Source of the DNA: Gammaproteobacteria bacterium
Lineage (GTDB): Bacteria; Pseudomonadota; Gammaproteobacteria; HK1
NCBI GenBank assembly: GCA_022824305.1
Contig: JAJEAD010000098.1
Span: 1 to 64,000, forward strand
Length of the DNA stretch: 64,000 nt
Reading direction: 5' to 3'
Within the stretch, counting starts at the first letter, position 1; the number at the start of each line of letters is the position of its first letter. Below, piece by piece: positions 47,437 to 56,199 of the stretch. The notes beneath the pieces are model-generated. The model worked only from the letters and a program-made list of their open reading frames with translations. It made no database searches and was not told the origin of the DNA. Position numbers and translations under genes: made by a program.

Positions 47437-48705
47437 TCAGTCCCTGACACATCGCAGCGCCAGTGATTCAAGACCCCGAATCACGATGCCCATGCGGAAG
47501 CGCGGGCGCCCGCCAAGCAGGCTGATCTGCGAGTACCGTTCGAGCAGCATTTCCAGAACGATCCGGCCCTCCAGGCGCGCGAGTGCGGCGCCGAGACAAT
47601 GGTGGATGCCGCGCCCGAACGCCAGGTGCGCGCCCTGGTTGCGTCCGACATCGAGTCGGTCCGGATCCTCGAATGCATCCGGGTCCCGGTTGGCGGCGCC
47701 GAGAAACAGGACGACGTTGTCACGCTTGCGCAACGGGCTTCCGCTCACCTCGCAGTCTGTGAGCACTCGCCGGACATCGGCCTGCGCCGGCGAGTCGAAA
47801 CGCAACAGCTCCTCAACTGCCCTCGGGATCATGCCGGGATCGTTCCTGAGCCGCTGAAGCTCGTCGGGATGACGCAACAGGGCCAGCACGCCGTTCCCGA
47901 TGAGATTGGCGGTGGTCTCGTAGCCGGCGAGGAGAAGCAGGCGCAGCATGTTCAGCGTCTCGCGCTCGCTCAGGCGTTCGCCCTCTTCGTGCGCCGACGA
48001 CAGCGCGCTCACGATGTCGTCCCTCGGCGCCGCCCGGCGCCGCTCGATGAGCGGGCGGAAGTAGGCGTCGAACTCCAGGGAGACCGCTTTGCCGGCTTCG
48101 CGTTCGCGCGGGGTAATCGTCGGCTCCAGCAAACGCGCGCGCCGGGCCGACCAGACCATGAACCGGTCCCTGTCCCGCGGCGGCACGCCCAGCATCTCGG
48201 CGATCACCATTGCCGGCAAGGGCCGGGCCACCGCCTGCATCAGATCGAAGCCGGCCGGGTCGGCGATGTCGTCGAGCAACGAGCCGAGAATGGCGCGGAT
48301 GCGCGGCTCCAGGGCGTTGACCGCACGCCGGGTGAACGCCTTGTTCACGAGTGCCCTGAGCCGAGCGTGGTCGGGCGGGTCGAGAATCAGCAGGCTGAAC
48401 TCGTGTGCCGGGGGCAGCGCGGCGCGCTGCCGGGGCGAGAGGGCGCCCTTGCGCGGGTCATTGCTGAAGAGCCGGTGGTCGCGCAGGATGAAATCCACGT
48501 CGGCGTGACGCGTGAACAGCCAGGCGTTCAGCAGCCGGCTGTGATGAACCGGAGCGCGCTCGCGCAGCGCTGCGTAGACGGGATAGGGGTCCTGAACGGT
48601 GCGCGCCGAGAAGGGGTTGTAGCTCACCCCGTTGCGCCAGCGCTCGCGCAGGGCAATCGCGCCCGCTCCCGCGGAGCGTATCGTTTCTCCGACCGACTTC
48701 ACCAT
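47437..48705 (-). CDS. Cytochrome P450
   Basis: A haem monooxygenase of 422 residues. Visible are the I-helix LLLAGYETTANLIG, the ExxR pair in AVEELLRFDSP, and the haem loop LAFGRGIHHCLGAALARLE with the Cys ligand. It resembles bacterial class I P450s, which need ferredoxin partners; none is here. The frame stays open to 48882 with an ATG beside the palindrome, giving 60 extra residues without P450 likeness, so ATG 48705 is preferred; GGAGG lies about 20 bases upstream, which is far. Substrate unknown. It lies in the insertion between hyuB and hyuA. Confidence 0.88.
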   Translation of the reverse strand: MVKSVGETIRSAGAGAIALRERWRNGVSYNPFSARTVQDPYPVYAALRERAPVHHSRLLNAWLFTRHADVDFILRDHRLFSNDPRKGALSPRQRAALPPAHEFSLLILDPPDHARLRALVNKAFTRRAVNALEPRIRAILGSLLDDIADPAGFDLMQAVARPLPAMVIAEMLGVPPRDRDRFMVWSARRARLLEPTITPREREAGKAVSLEFDAYFRPLIERRRAAPRDDIVSALSSAHEEGERLSERETLNMLRLLLLAGYETTANLIGNGVLALLRHPDELQRLRNDPGMIPRAVEELLRFDSPAQADVRRVLTDCEVSGSPLRKRDNVVLFLGAANRDPDAFEDPDRLDVGRNQGAHLAFGRGIHHCLGAALARLEGRIVLEMLLERYSQISLLGGRPRFRMGIVIRGLESLALRCVRD

Positions 48706-49391
48706 CGCAACCAGCGACGTGCGTCCTCCGTTGCTTCCGAAACGCCGCGATGCAGTCGTGCCTACCGATGTCGCCAGGCCCGTTCCCGGCAGCGCCGATG
48801 TGCGACGAAAGCCAAGCTGGTCACGCGCATCCGTGCCTCCGATGTATTGGCGAGCATAAGCCGCTTTCGCGCCTTCGCCCATCCCCAACGTTGGGGAGAA
48901 AGTGGCACGGTCCTCGAATCTGCCCGATGTCGGGAACGGACGCGCGTACTGGTGTGATCACATTGGTTGTCTCGTTTCTCCGGTTGGGCTTCTCCGCTTC
49001 CCTTTCACGAGTCCTGGTTCTCCCACAACGGTCCGTGGACGAGCTGAACGCGCGCCGGCAGCGGTTCTTGGGTGGGAACCATTGGTCGGCCGGACGGACG
49101 AGGAGCACTGGGCTCGTTGTGGAGACGACAGTGACGATGGCCGGTCCGGTTGCTACATTGACCGGCCCCCGCCAAGGGCTGCCAGCGAGGCGTACAGGCA
49201 CGCCGTGGGGATGTCGCATGGGTGTCGGAAGGGGCATCGCGAGCACGGCGGAGTTTGTGGAAATCAGGTGGTGTGGCGAGCGACAGGAAGGCGGCGGCGG
49301 GGACAGGGCTCGCAATCCTGGTGCTTGTGCAATCCTTGCGGGAGCGCAATCAATCGCGGGAATCCTGACCTTGGACGCAAGATGTAACTAA
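48706..49391. other. Intergenic region between divergent P450 and hyuA genes
   Basis: Both genes read outward. The region holds palindrome B (annotated) and has moderate GC. Open frames on both strands, up to about 160 codons, lack recognisable domains and overlap each other. I see no transposase or tRNA. The 50 bases before hyuA are AT-richer, consistent with a promoter, but no clean -35/-10 pair was found. The right junction of the insertion between hyuB and hyuA must lie in or next to this stretch. Confidence 0.45.
48882..48897. promoter_or_regulatory. Palindromic operator-like site B
   Basis: TCCCCAACGTTGGGGA is a perfect 16-bp palindrome. It lies about 180 bases ahead of the P450 start chosen here, in the position of an operator or activator site for the P450-luxR unit, and about 500 bases before hyuA. 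Its twin at 45784 differs by one base and precedes the kinase pair. Confidence 0.6.
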
Positions 49392-51470
49392 ATGACAAAT
49401 AAGGAAAAAAGAGAATTCGCGGAAACCCGATTCCGGATTGGAGTGGACGTCGGCGGCACCTTCACCGATGTCATCGCGGTGGACGGTGAGGGAACGGTTA
49501 CCTTCGTCAAGGCGGCGAGCACGCCGGAGGACCAGTCGGTCGGGGTGATGAACGCGTTGTCGCTCCTGGCGGAGCGCCTGGGGCTCGAGCTCGAGGAGCT
49601 GCTGTCGCGCACGGAGCGCATCATGCACGGCATGACGGTCGCCACGAACGCCCTGCTCGAGCGCAAGGGGGCCCGGGTGGGGCTGCTGACGACGGAAGGG
49701 CACCGGGACGTGCTCGAGATGCGCGAAGGCCTGAAGCCCGAACGCTACGACCTGCGCCTTCCGCGTCCGGAGCCGCTGGTGCCGCGGCACCAGCGCCTCG
49801 GCGTGCGGGAACGGATCCGCGCGGACGGGAGCATCGAGGTGCCGCTCGACGAGGTGTCGCTCGCCCGCGCGGTGCGCGCGCTGGTGAAGGCGAAGGTCCG
49901 CTCCGTCGCGGTGTGCTATCTGCATGCCTGGCGGGACGACGTCCACGAGCGCCGCACCCGGGAGATGCTGGCCGATGCCCTGCCGGGGGTCTACGTGAGT
50001 CTCTCTTCGCAGGTGCTGCCGCAGATCAAGGAGTACCAGAGGGTCTCCACCACCGTGGTCTACGCCTATGTCGGCCCGATGATTCGCGGCTACCTGGAGG
50101 GGCTGGAGCAGGGGCTGGCGGAAGCCGGCTACCGGGGTCCCCTGCTCGTCATGCTCTCGCACGGCGGGGTCGCCCCGGTGGAGGAGGCGGTGCGCATCGC
50201 CGCTGCCACCGTGTTGTCGGGGCCGGCCGGAGGCGTCGCGGGCGCGCGCCGGGTGGCGACGATGCAGGAGGCGCCGAACCTGATTCCCTTCGACATGGGC
50301 GGCACTTCGACGGACATCTCCCTCATCGCGGACGGCGAGGCAACGCTCTCCGGGGAACGCCCGATCGCCAACGAGCGCATCGCGCTCCCGAGCCTCGACA
50401 TCATCACCCTCGGGGCGGGCGGCGGCTCCATCGCGAGAGTCGAGGAGGGCGGCCTCCTCAAGGTTGGACCCCAGAGCGCGGGCGCGGTGCCGGGGCCGGC
50501 CTGCTACGGGCAGGGCGGCGAGGCGGCAACGGTTACCGACGCGAGCGTGGCGCTCGGCTACCTCGATCCCGACAACTTCCTCGGGGGCGGCGCCCGCCTG
50601 GATCGGGGCGCGGCGGAAAGGGTGATGGCGCGCCTCGGCGCGGCGCTCGGAATCGACCCGCTCCAGGCGGCCGAGGGTGTCCACCGGGTGGTCAACACCC
50701 AGATGGCGGAGGGCATCCGGCTCGCCACGGTGCGCCGGGGGGTGGATCCGCGCCGGTTCGGCCTGCTCGGATTCGGCGGAGCGGCGGGGCTGCACGCCAC
50801 CGCGCTCGCCCGCACGCTCGGGCTCGAGCGGGTGCTGCTGCCGCGGATTGCATCGGTCCTGTCGGCGTGGGGCATGCTCGCGACCGAGCTGCGCTCGGAG
50901 GCGGTGCACTCCCACGTGGGCGAGACCGACCGCCTCGACGCGGGCACGGTGCGCCGGCTCTTCCGGGAGCTCGAGGGCCGGGGCCGGGAACGCATGGCCG
51001 AGTGGTTCGACGGCGAGATCGCTTCGCGGCTCTCGGCCGAGATGCGCTACGGAGAACAGATATTCGAGATCGACGTGCCCTTCGCGGAGAGCGATCTCGA
51101 CGCGCCGGACCTCCTCGCCCGCCTGAAGAGCGCCTTCGAGCGCCGGCACGAGCAGCTCTACACCTACAGCCTGGAAGACCAGGAGCCGGTGCTCGTCAAC
51201 GCCCGGGTGGCGACGGTGGGACTGATGCCGGCGCCTCCGGCCGAGCCCTCCGCCGCCGGCCGGCCGGCCGCGGCGCCGCGCAGCACCCGCAGGATCTTTC
51301 TCGAAGGGTGGCGCCCGGCGCCCGTCTACGCCTTCGCCGATCTCGCGGCGGGACAGGTCCTCGAGGGGCCGGCCATCGTGGAGTCGGACACCACCACTGT
51401 GCTGCTGCGCGCCGGGGACCGGGCCACCACCACCGCGCAGCGCTGGCTGGACATCGCGGTGGGCGCCTGA
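49392..51470 (+). CDS. hyuA: Hydantoinase/oxoprolinase family protein, A subunit
   Basis: A 692-residue HyuA-type protein with the ASKHA-like ATP-binding parts: RIGVDVGGTFTDVIAVDG at the N-terminus, HGMTVATNALLERKGARVGLLTTEGHRD, SGPAGGVAGARRVA, PFDMGGTSTDISLIADGE and the GPACYGQGG region. HyuA uses ATP with HyuB to hydrolyse cyclic amides such as hydantoins or 5-oxoproline. The start has no clear ribosome site and the first 12 residues (MTNKEKREFAET) are unusually AT-rich for the locus, hinting that the 5' end was rebuilt next to the insertion. Followed 12 bases later by a PdxH-like gene. Confidence 0.92.
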   Translation: MTNKEKREFAETRFRIGVDVGGTFTDVIAVDGEGTVTFVKAASTPEDQSVGVMNALSLLAERLGLELEELLSRTERIMHGMTVATNALLERKGARVGLLTTEGHRDVLEMREGLKPERYDLRLPRPEPLVPRHQRLGVRERIRADGSIEVPLDEVSLARAVRALVKAKVRSVAVCYLHAWRDDVHERRTREMLADALPGVYVSLSSQVLPQIKEYQRVSTTVVYAYVGPMIRGYLEGLEQGLAEAGYRGPLLVMLSHGGVAPVEEAVRIAAATVLSGPAGGVAGARRVATMQEAPNLIPFDMGGTSTDISLIADGEATLSGERPIANERIALPSLDIITLGAGGGSIARVEEGGLLKVGPQSAGAVPGPACYGQGGEAATVTDASVALGYLDPDNFLGGGARLDRGAAERVMARLGAALGIDPLQAAEGVHRVVNTQMAEGIRLATVRRGVDPRRFGLLGFGGAAGLHATALARTLGLERVLLPRIASVLSAWGMLATELRSEAVHSHVGETDRLDAGTVRRLFRELEGRGRERMAEWFDGEIASRLSAEMRYGEQIFEIDVPFAESDLDAPDLLARLKSAFERRHEQLYTYSLEDQEPVLVNARVATVGLMPAPPAEPSAAGRPAAAPRSTRRIFLEGWRPAPVYAFADLAAGQVLEGPAIVESDTTTVLLRAGDRATTTAQRWLDIAVGA

Positions 51471-51482
51471 GCGAAGGGGCCG

Positions 51483-52082
51483 GTGTCCTCCGCCTGCGAT
51501 CCGATGGCGTTGCTCGCGGCCGACCGCGAGCGGGCGAAGGCGGATCGGGACCCCCTCGCCAATCTGTGCGTGCTCGCCACGGTCGACGGGGAGGGGGCGC
51601 CGGCGCTTCGCACGCTGGTGGTGCGGGGGGTCGATGCCCGGGCCGTGCAGGTGTTCATCAACCGCAACAGTCCGAAGTGGGCGGAGCTGCGCGCCTCGGG
51701 ACGATTCGAGCTGCTCTGCTACTACCCGGGCCTGGGACTGCAGTACCGCTTGCGCGGCCGCGTCGCCGACCACGACCTCGACGCGGTGCGCGCAAGCTGG
51801 GTCCGCAAGCCCTACCGCACGAAGCTGGTCGACTGGTACTACGAGCACGAGCGACCCCAGAGCGCCCCGCTCGAGAGCCGCGAGGCGCTCGTCGCCGGGC
51901 ACCGCCGCATGCAGGAACGCTATCCGGATCCGGAGTCGGTGCCGGTACCCGACGGCGTCCGGGGGCTCGATCTCGTCGTGGAGCGGGTGGAGCGTCTCGA
52001 TCTCAACGCGCTTCCGGTGCACGAGCGCCGCGCCTTCTCGCGGGTGGACGGCGCCTGGGAGGAAGTCGCCCTGGTGCCCTGA
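51483..52082 (+). CDS. Pyridoxamine 5'-phosphate oxidase family protein
   Basis: A 199-residue split-barrel flavoprotein close to PdxH in size and layout: MALLAADRERAKADRDPLANL start, LRTLVVRGVD, FINRNSPKWAELRAS, CYYPGLGLQYRLRG and the YRTKLVDWYYEHERPQS region. PdxH oxidises pyridoxamine-P or pyridoxine-P to PLP with FMN. Key C-terminal PdxH motifs (R-L-x-P) are not clear, so it may be a diverged relative. GTG start, 12 bases after hyuA, so it is probably co-transcribed. Confidence 0.75.
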   Translation: MSSACDPMALLAADRERAKADRDPLANLCVLATVDGEGAPALRTLVVRGVDARAVQVFINRNSPKWAELRASGRFELLCYYPGLGLQYRLRGRVADHDLDAVRASWVRKPYRTKLVDWYYEHERPQSAPLESREALVAGHRRMQERYPDPESVPVPDGVRGLDLVVERVERLDLNALPVHERRAFSRVDGAWEEVALVP

Positions 52083-52092
52083 AGCGATGGCG

Positions 52093-52599
52093 CTATCGGC
52101 GACGGATTCCCATGCGGCCCGCCTCGGGAGGGACTTCCAGGCGCCGGTGGGCCTCCCGGATCTCGGCAAGGGTCTCCTGCATGTCCGGGGCGAAAGGGGC
52201 CGACCGGGACTGCCGCAGGTCGACGTTGATGAAGAGCAGCTCGTTGGTGGCCGCGAGGTAGTGCTCGGTGCCGTGGTACATGCGATGGAGCTGGTGGATG
52301 CGCTTGGCGTCGAAGTCGAGCAGGAGGGAGGAGATGCGGAAGGGATCGCCTTCACGCATCTCCCGGTGGTACGTGACGTGGCTCTCGAGCGCGTAGGTGG
52401 AAGAGCCGGTGCGGGCCCGGTAGGGGTCGTCGAGGCCGAAGGCGTCCCAGAACGCGTCGGTTCCACGGTCGAAGGCCACCATGTAGTAGGCCAGGTTCAG
52501 GTGGCCGTTGTAGTCAATCCACTCGGGGAGCACGGCGCCGCGGCAGACGGTCGGCGCGCTCCGGCCGTCACCGAGGGGCAGTTCGGCGCGCTCGGGCAT
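52093..52599 (-). CDS. Hot-dog fold thioesterase family protein
   Basis: A 168-residue single hot-dog domain with VLPEWIDYNGHLNLAYYMVAFDRGTD, where the conserved Asp/Asn-Gly-His of YbgC/4HBT-like thioesterases is DYNGH, then FRISSLLLDFDAKRIHQLHRM. Such enzymes hydrolyse acyl-CoA; relatives in carnitine or betaine catabolism act on betainyl-CoA. It is 17 bases behind the deacetylase gene, in the same direction. Confidence 0.82.
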   Translation of the reverse strand: MPERAELPLGDGRSAPTVCRGAVLPEWIDYNGHLNLAYYMVAFDRGTDAFWDAFGLDDPYRARTGSSTYALESHVTYHREMREGDPFRISSLLLDFDAKRIHQLHRMYHGTEHYLAATNELLFINVDLRQSRSAPFAPDMQETLAEIREAHRRLEVPPEAGRMGIRRR

Positions 52600-52616
52600 C
52601 TCGCGGCGCTCTCCGC

Positions 52617-53537
52617 TCAGAGCGCGAGGCCGGGCTCGGCGTCGCCGAGCTCCGGAATGGGGCCGGGATAGAAGGGCAAGCGGTCGACCCGCGGCGTCCA
52701 TTCGCCGGATGTGCTCAGCGCCTCGACATGGGCGGCGATCTCGTCGAGGCGCGCGAACCACACCTTTCCCTTCTCGTGCATGTACTCGATGAGCTTCGCG
52801 ATCGCGAGGCAGCGCGCGAGCCGGCCGCTGAGGAAGGGGTGCCACACCGCGATCCACAACCCTCCGCACTCCCACATCGCGTCGAACTCCGCCCGATAGA
52901 CCTCCATCGCCTGGTCCGGCGCCTTGATGCTCATGAAGTAGTTGAAGTCCCGGGAGCTCATGAAGTGGGGCCAGTCGTCCAGCGCGTAGTGGCTGGGGAG
53001 CTCGACGAGGCGCCGGCCTTCCGGGCTCTCCAGCAGGTAGGGAACGTCGTCGCCCATCAGCGACGCGTCGTAACGGAAGTCCTGCGCGAGGAGGAGATCG
53101 AGAGTGTCCCGCGAGAACTTGTAGGAAGGCGCGCGGAAACCCTTCGGCCGCTCGCCGGTCATCGACACGATGACCTCCGTGGCGCGCTCGAGCCAGTAGC
53201 GCTCCTCGTCCCGATCGAGCTCGTTCGGCGCTTCGTGCAGGTAGCCGTGGTGCGCGATCTCGTGCCCGTTCGACGCGATGAGCTCGACCGCGGCCGGGTA
53301 GCGCTCCATGCACCACGCCGGAAGAAAGAAGGTCTGGCGCATCGAGAAGCGCGCGTACAGGTCGACGAGGCGCGGGATCGCGACCTCCGGGCCGTAGCGC
53401 AGAAAAGACGTGGCGGCCACCCGGGTGTCGGCGGAACGATGATGGGCAAGATGGAGAATGCTGTCGGCGTCCATGTCGAAGGTGAAGGCCACCGCGCAGC
53501 GCGCTCCGTCCGGCCAGGGGACGGGATTCCTGATCAT
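52617..53537 (-). CDS. Polysaccharide deacetylase family protein (second copy type)
   Basis: A 306-residue CE4/NodB-fold protein. The metal site is FTFDMDADS and HEIAHHGYLHEAPNE; GFRAPSYKFS and RYDASLMGDDVPYLL are the next conserved strands. It is related to the deacetylase at 23.9 kb but is not a close copy. The PuuE/allantoinase-like subgroup fits best. Co-directional with the thioesterase gene and divergent from the threonine aldolase gene across about 220 bases. Confidence 0.85.
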   Translation of the reverse strand: MIRNPVPWPDGARCAVAFTFDMDADSILHLAHHRSADTRVAATSFLRYGPEVAIPRLVDLYARFSMRQTFFLPAWCMERYPAAVELIASNGHEIAHHGYLHEAPNELDRDEERYWLERATEVIVSMTGERPKGFRAPSYKFSRDTLDLLLAQDFRYDASLMGDDVPYLLESPEGRRLVELPSHYALDDWPHFMSSRDFNYFMSIKAPDQAMEVYRAEFDAMWECGGLWIAVWHPFLSGRLARCLAIAKLIEYMHEKGKVWFARLDEIAAHVEALSTSGEWTPRVDRLPFYPGPIPELGDAEPGLAL

Positions 53538-53756
53538 GGGCGCTCCCTTTCGCTTTCCGGTGAATGTCGCATCGATGCTATCCGATCCCCACCGGCGCCT
53601 GGCGCGGCGGCGCCGACGAGGATGAGGCCGGCGGCCTTGCGCCCGGGAGCGTAGCCGGGCGCTTGTTGCCGGGCCCGGGGGCGGACGATACTCCGCCGCC
53701 GTCACCCGCGCGTCCCGTGCACGCCATTCCGGGTGAAGACCAAGGAACGCGGAACG

Positions 53757-54782
53757 ATGATCAATCTCTACAGCGACACCCAGACCCGACCCACGCCCGA
53801 GATGCGCCGGGCAATCGCCGAAGCCCCGGTGGGCGACGAGCAGCATCATCGGGATCCCAGCGTGAACGCGCTGTGCGAAAGGGTGGCGGCGCTGCTCGGC
53901 AAGGAGGCCGCGGTCTTCCTGCCTTCGGGCACCATGTGCAACGAGATCGCGCTCCAGGTTCACTGCCGTCCCGGCGACGAGATCATCGCGGAGCGCACCT
54001 CGCACATCATCGTCCTGGAAGCGGGCGGTCCTGCCGCGTGGAGCGGCGCGTCGGTGTACCCGGTGGACGGCCGTGCCGGCGTCTACAGCGCCGCCCAGGC
54101 GCGCGCGGCGATCCGCCCCCGCAACCGCTACATGCCCCGCACCCGGCTGATCGCCGTGGAGCAGAGCGCCAATCTCGGCGGGGGCACGGTCTGGCCGGTG
54201 GAGGAGATCGACGCCCTCGCCGCGCTCGCGGCCGAGCACGGTCTCGGCATGCACATGGACGGCGCCCGTCTCCTCAATGCGGTGGTCGCGAGCGGGGTGG
54301 AGGCCCGGCGCTACGCGGCCCCCTTCGACAGCGTCTGGATCGATCTCAGCAAGGGGCTCGGGTGCCCGGTGGGCGCGGTGCTCGCCGGCAGCGCCGACTT
54401 CATCGAGGAGGCGTGGCGCATCAAGCAGCGCATGGGAGGCGCGATGCGCCAGGCCGGAGTCATCGCCGCGGCCGGCCTCTACGCGCTCGACCACCACGTC
54501 GACCGCCTTGCGGAAGACCACGAGAACGCCCGTCGCTTCGCCCGCGGGATCGCCGCCGTGCCCGCGCTCGAAGTCGAGCCCGAGAGGGTGGAGACCAACA
54601 TCGTGCTCTTCCGTCTCTCGGATCCCGCGGCATCGTCAGCCGACTTCGCGGCGCGGCTCGAGGAACGCGGCCTGCGCGTCAGCGTCGTGGGCGAGATGCT
54701 GCGCGCGGTGACCCATCTCGACGTCTCGCGGGCCGACGTCGACGCCGCGGTCGCCATCCTCGGGGAGGTGGCGGCGGGCTGA
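53757..54782 (+). CDS. Low-specificity threonine aldolase (beta-eliminating lyase family)
   Basis: A 341-residue fold-type I PLP enzyme. It shows INLYSDTQTRPTPEMRRAIAEAP, FLPSGTMCNEIALQVHCRPGDE, HMDGARLLNAVV with the pyridine-binding Asp, and the Schiff-base Lys in IDLSKGLGCPVGAVLAG. It splits L-threonine to glycine and acetaldehyde, and accepts other beta-hydroxy amino acids. ATG after AAGGAACGCGGAACG. Monocistronic, followed by about 250 bases without a gene. Confidence 0.92.
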   Translation: MINLYSDTQTRPTPEMRRAIAEAPVGDEQHHRDPSVNALCERVAALLGKEAAVFLPSGTMCNEIALQVHCRPGDEIIAERTSHIIVLEAGGPAAWSGASVYPVDGRAGVYSAAQARAAIRPRNRYMPRTRLIAVEQSANLGGGTVWPVEEIDALAALAAEHGLGMHMDGARLLNAVVASGVEARRYAAPFDSVWIDLSKGLGCPVGAVLAGSADFIEEAWRIKQRMGGAMRQAGVIAAAGLYALDHHVDRLAEDHENARRFARGIAAVPALEVEPERVETNIVLFRLSDPAASSADFAARLEERGLRVSVVGEMLRAVTHLDVSRADVDAAVAILGEVAAG

Positions 54783-55032
54783 GGCGCGAGCGTTGCGGGT
54801 GGACCCGCGGTGGGTGTAGTGTGCCGCTACGAGGGCGCGCGCGGATGCGCGGCGCAGTCGCGCGCCGTGAGTCCGGGTGAGGATGGGGATACCAGGCGCA
54901 AGCCGTTGCCGGTCGGGAGGCCTTCCCGCCCGCCCGCGGGCTCCCTCCGGGGTGGCGCGCGTGCCCGCTGCCCGGCGCCCCCGCGAACAACCGACACCAA
55001 GCCGGAATCCAGTGCCGTGAGGTGATGCCGCC

Positions 55033-56055
55033 ATGCGACGCACATACACGTTCGACGAAGTCGCGCTCGTGCCGCAGTTCAACAACATTCCGTCGCGTAC
55101 CGAGCCGAGCCTGCAGACCTGGCTGAGCCGCGATCGGCGCGTCGACATCCCCCTCGTCGCCTCCAACATGGACAGCGTGATCGGCGAGCAGCTCGCCGAG
55201 GTGCTGCTGGCCAACGGGACCCTGCCCATCTACCACCGATTCACTGACGACGCGGGCCAGAGCGCGTGGGTGCGCCGCTTCCGCGACCGGACCTTCATCT
55301 CCTGCGGCATGAAGGACATCGACGCGGTCCGAGCCCTGCTCGACCTCGGCGCGGTGGGGGTGTGCGTGGACATCGCCCACGGCCATTCCGACCAGATGAT
55401 GCGTTTCGTCGAGCAGCTCAAGCAGTCCCACCCCGACAAGCAGGTGATCGCGGGCAACGTGTGCACCGCCATGGCCTACCATGACCTCGTCAATGCCGGT
55501 GCGGACGCGGTAAAGGTGGGTATCGGACCCGGCGCCGCCTGCACCACCCGCATCGTCACCGGCTTCGGCGTCCCGCAGTTCACCGCGGTGCGCGACTGCG
55601 CCGCGGTGGCCGAGAAGCTGCGCGTTCCGCTCATCGCGGACGGCGGCATCCGCGGCAGTCGCGACATCGTGCTCGCGCTCGCCGCCGGGGCGAGCACCGT
55701 GATGATCGGCAAGCTCTTCGCCCTGACCGAGGAGAGCGCTTCGGAGAAGCGCCCCATCGCCGCCAACGGGGGCGGCCTCGAGGCGAAGTACCGCGGCCAG
55801 GCGAGCAAGGACTTCCAGATCGACTTCTACGGCGGACTCAAGCGCAACACGGTGCCGGAGGGAACCGATTTCTGGGCTCCGGTAAGCGGCAGCGCCCAGG
55901 CCTGCATCGAGGAGCTCATGGGAGGGCTGCGGAGCGGCATGACCTACGCCGGGGCGCGCAACGTGAAGGAGCTGCAGCGCAAGGCGGAGTTCGTCGCGGT
56001 GAGCTCGGCCTACATCGCGGAGAGCCAGCCCCACGGCGCGCTCCCGGCCAACTGA
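55033..56055 (+). CDS. IMP dehydrogenase/GMP reductase family protein without CBS domains
   Basis: A 340-residue TIM barrel. The Cys170 loop [20 protein letters not shown] and the downstream flap [16 protein letters not shown] mark the IMPDH/GMPR family; NMDSV and GNVCTA are the usual nucleotide contacts. There is no CBS pair between strands, which is the state of GuaC and also of GuaB3-like proteins. Flap and loop text sit between GMPR and IMPDH, so the direction (GMP to IMP or IMP to XMP) cannot be decided. ATG lies next to GAGGTGATG. Confidence 0.8.
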   Translation: MRRTYTFDEVALVPQFNNIPSRTEPSLQTWLSRDRRVDIPLVASNMDSVIGEQLAEVLLANGTLPIYHRFTDDAGQSAWVRRFRDRTFISCGMKDIDAVRALLDLGAVGVCVDIAHGHSDQMMRFVEQLKQSHPDKQVIAGNVCTAMAYHDLVNAGADAVKVGIGPGAACTTRIVTGFGVPQFTAVRDCAAVAEKLRVPLIADGGIRGSRDIVLALAAGASTVMIGKLFALTEESASEKRPIAANGGGLEAKYRGQASKDFQIDFYGGLKRNTVPEGTDFWAPVSGSAQACIEELMGGLRSGMTYAGARNVKELQRKAEFVAVSSAYIAESQPHGALPAN

Positions 56056-56168
56056 GCCGGACCCCTCGTCTCCGGCGCATCGGGCTCGGCCGAGGCCGAG
56101 GAGCACTCGCCCGGCGGAGGGCTGCCCACGGGGAGCCGCGACGCAGCGCATACGCCGTCGCGGGCACC

Positions 56169-56174
56169 TATAAT
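56169..56174 (+). promoter_or_regulatory. Possible -10 element of the dsbD-dsr operon
   Basis: A perfect TATAAT lies 26 bases before the ATG of dsbD in an otherwise GC-rich gap. No good -35 box is found at 16-18 bases upstream (GCGCAT/GCATAC). The single hexamer is suggestive only. Confidence 0.3.
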
Positions 56175-56199
56175 CAGCGCGATCTTTGAGTTCCGGCGC

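Noticed and set aside
47437..48882. P450 started at the ATG beside palindrome B (60 extra residues)
   Set aside because: The extra N-terminus lacks P450 likeness and would put the palindrome over the start; a shorter start matches the family length. Not fully excluded.
48821..49387. Overlapping frames of about 160 codons in the P450-hyuA gap
   Set aside because: They overlap each other on opposite strands and lack ribosome sites, conserved motifs or steady codon preference.
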